From: Owenia fusiformis
Taxonomy: Eukaryota; Annelida; Polychaeta; Sabellida; Oweniidae
Reading direction: 5' to 3'
Length of the DNA stretch: 60,000 nucleotides
NCBI GenBank assembly: GCA_903813345.2
Contig: CAIIXF020000005.1
Span: 12,591,375-12,651,374, forward strand
In this document: positions 57,901-60,000 of the stretch, piece after piece
Layout of the letters: the number at the start of each line of letters is the position of its first letter
Position numbering within the stretch: the stretch's first letter is position 1
Translations under genes and position numbers: made by a program
The notes under the pieces: model-generated
What the model saw: the letters and a program-made list of their open reading frames with translations, nothing else
What the model was told of the DNA's origin: nothing
The model's database searches: none

Positions 57901-59786
57901 AAGAGGTGATTGTGGTCATCATGTATTATGTAAAACTCAGGCCATTATTGTCAATATATGTTGCTCTAGGCATATATACCATCTAAAACAAATGTTTTTT
58001 TCTTGTGCACGACAAAAAACATTAATCTTAATATTTACAGTCTGAGTATGTAAACCAGGGTGTTCTACTCGCATGCATGTGGGTTATAAATTATAATTTA
58101 TCATCAGTTTTTCTGGGGGAGTTCCTGAGTATTAATCGTATTTGCAATATTACGAAGTATATAGGTTGGGCCTCAATTATATGTCCGTTATGATATTGAT
58201 TATGTACTAATCATCAGCTATTTGGGGAGCTATTTGAGAATCTCTGGTTATGTAAAAAATATGAACTAGATTTGGTAGCCACTGAAGTGAATATTTGCAT
58301 TCCATATTATTAATGTTATATAAGACCGACTGACCGAGTATAATCTTTAACCATATTGAATGGTTGTATTATCACCGAGAAAACTAAGCTGACTAAACTG
58401 AGCTAAAAGTAGATATAGAAACTCCCACATAATCTAACTACTGTGTAGCCTGTTTGTATTCTGAAATACCTCCACCTAGACACTGAAGTTATTCCTGGAA
58501 TCCCTCTGTAAAGATCAAATGACTGAAGCATATCAAAACCAGCCAGTTCAGGCACTTTGACCTTTAAACCCTGCAGCGCACTCCCTAAAGACCTAGCCCT
58601 CTAAATACCCTTGAAGTTCAACTGGGTAAATTTCTTTAATGATTCTCGGGAAGTCAAATGCATATATTGGGGTTTATTCAGGAATGTTGTTTGCCGTGTC
58701 AAAGGTTATACTATTCTCAGTCACCTTAGATGGACCGAAGTGAATGACCAAAGTAGCCACAAAATACTTTTTTCTGATCAAAGTCCATGTCCTTAAAATT
58801 CAAAATAGTTGTAACCTTGGATAATTATTCCCACATTGGGAGAAATGTAATTTCATCTACTATTTCTGTTTTATCTGCAATCCTTTAAATAACATATGCT
58901 GTCCTAGAAGTATGTTCCCATAATACTATGTGCTTAGCAATCTAAAGTGCATGCAATATGATAATCGATAACCCATATAGTGTTCCATATAAAACACAAG
59001 ACCTGATGTGGCCGAATTTGAGTGCAATCTAATGTTTTAGTCTGTATTATCTAAGGACACGTTCTATTTTAGAGATATCTATGCCAACTGCATTTAAAGA
59101 ACAGTAAATTATATCATACAATCGAATAATGACATTAACTAGGAACTAAATTCTTAATTCTTTTGATGAATCATAATGGGTAAAGTTAAAACTTATAGGC
59201 ATAGATGGGGTTAAAACTTGCAGGCAATCGTAAATTTAGTAGACAAACCTACAGCATTGTGTAGATTGCTTAATCAATACAAACGCAATGTTAACTGATT
59301 AACCTTCCCAGCTAGACAAGTTTCTAGACCTCCCAATGATTTGTTGGTCTAGTCTAAGTCGGGTATTAGCACAATCAGAATAGTTATGCAAGAGCAAATC
59401 AAAATTAGCTAAAAATACATACCATCAAAATCTGTATATACTGTGTCTTTGAGCTTGGCTCCTGAACCAAAGTCTATGAGCTTGAGTTGACCAGTTTTCA
59501 GATCTACGAGAATGTTTTCATCTTTAATGTCTCTATGTACGACACCAGCTTTGTGCACGCAAATGATTGTCTCTACAACTTGTTGTATGAAGTCTCTAGA
59601 GAGATCTTCACTCAAAGGTCCCTTTTCAGTTATGTAATCAAATAAGTCTTTTACTGGCTCTGGACGTTCGAGAATCATAATAAAACTGTCTGGTTTCTCG
59701 AAATAGTCTAATAATTTCACAACACCGTGTATGTGTGAGACTTTCTTGAGCAATAATATCTCCATTGGTACAATATGTCCATTGCA
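54950..59786 (-). CDS. PIM-family serine/threonine protein kinase (5' partial)
   Basis: Constitutively active Ser/Thr kinase family involved in survival and growth signalling (established for vertebrate PIM1-3). Exons: 59786-59423, 56070-55894 and 55149-54950 (stop TAA 54952-54950), with phases 1 and 1 matching at GT..AG borders; 246 residues in window. Seen in order: [10 protein letters not shown] (helix C region), the PIM hinge [14 protein letters not shown] with its extra Pro, [12 protein letters not shown] (catalytic loop), LIDFGSGA (DFG), [16 protein letters not shown] (activation segment), [18 protein letters not shown], and [16 protein letters not shown] near the end. The tail ends in QESLPC. 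The glycine loop and catalytic lysine (about 65-75 residues) lie upstream of 60000. Which PIM paralogue it matches cannot be said; invertebrates often have one. Confidence 0.93.
56071..59422 (-). other. 3.35 kb intron of the PIM-like kinase
   Basis: Phase-1 intron between the catalytic-loop exon and the activation-segment exon. AT-rich, no exon seen. It contains an exact E2F-like TTTGGCGGGAAA at 57611-57622. Confidence 0.8.
57611..57622. promoter_or_regulatory. E2F-like TTTGGCGGGAAA in kinase intron
   Basis: Exact consensus match inside the kinase intron. An internal promoter or enhancer is possible but unsupported by other signals. Confidence 0.25.
59423..59786 (-). CDS. PIM-like kinase exon with catalytic loop and DFG
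   Basis: 364 bp, phase 0 at the left border (by alignment with the family) and phase 1 at the donor GTATGT. Encodes helix C to the activation segment: the ERPEP hinge, HRDIKDEN and DFG are all intact. Confidence 0.93.
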
Positions 59787-60000
59787 CTGAAAATATAAAG
59801 AAGAAACATAAAAATGGCATACAACGGATAATTGTTTTGAATTCTATATGTTTTATAAGAGTTTATTATTTATTGTTGCCCTTTGACCTAGAATAGCTAC
59901 TGTTAAGAAACAGACAAATGCAGAAAGTTAACTGATAAGTGGACATCAATATTAGAGTAGATAAGACCAGTTACAAAATTCCTTATCATTCATCAACTTT
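59787..60000 (-). other. Intron of the PIM-like kinase running off the window
   Basis: Begins with the acceptor (TTTTCAG in gene sense) of the catalytic exon. No further exon is visible before the window ends. Confidence 0.7.

Overview
The window is AT-rich animal DNA with spliced protein-coding genes. It has large introns with GT..AG borders, many dispersed short repeats, minisatellites and homopolymer runs. The gene content (cytosolic glutaminyl-tRNA synthetase, a PIM-type kinase and a cysteine-rich secreted protein) and the repeat style suggest a bilaterian invertebrate, probably a marine lophotrochozoan such as a mollusc. The clade is an inference; no sequence search was run.

Three genes can be supported. 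(1) A plus-strand gene runs from at least 11118 to 18285 and encodes a cysteine-rich extracellular protein that ends in a probable GPI-anchor signal. Its signal-peptide exon was not found and may lie further left or outside the window. (2) A complete minus-strand QARS1 (glutaminyl-tRNA synthetase) gene has 21 coding exons between 41026 and 23228 and encodes 779 residues. Its last 17 codons sit on a tiny exon behind an intron of about 6.9 kb. (3) The 3' part of a minus-strand PIM-family serine/threonine kinase gene has three exons between 59786 and 54950. Its ATP-binding N-terminal lobe lies beyond the right edge.

Layout: 1-11117 is non-coding apart from possible 5' parts of gene 1 and carries several copies of a dispersed ~170 bp repeat (family A). 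Gene 1 and QARS1 converge, with tandem hairpin-forming repeats and candidate poly(A) signals between them. QARS1 introns hold family A and family B repeats and short foldback elements. About 13 kb between QARS1 and the kinase (41027-53890) has no recognisable gene. It does contain a striking ~446 bp tandem repeat (49878-51500) packed with AGGTCA nuclear-receptor half-sites. The kinase follows on the same strand as QARS1.

The genes show no evident functional link to each other. The most unusual items are the half-site-rich array, the long hairpins in the probable 3' UTR of gene 1, the family A repeat with a mostly open shared reading frame, and gene 1 itself, which I could not assign to a named family.
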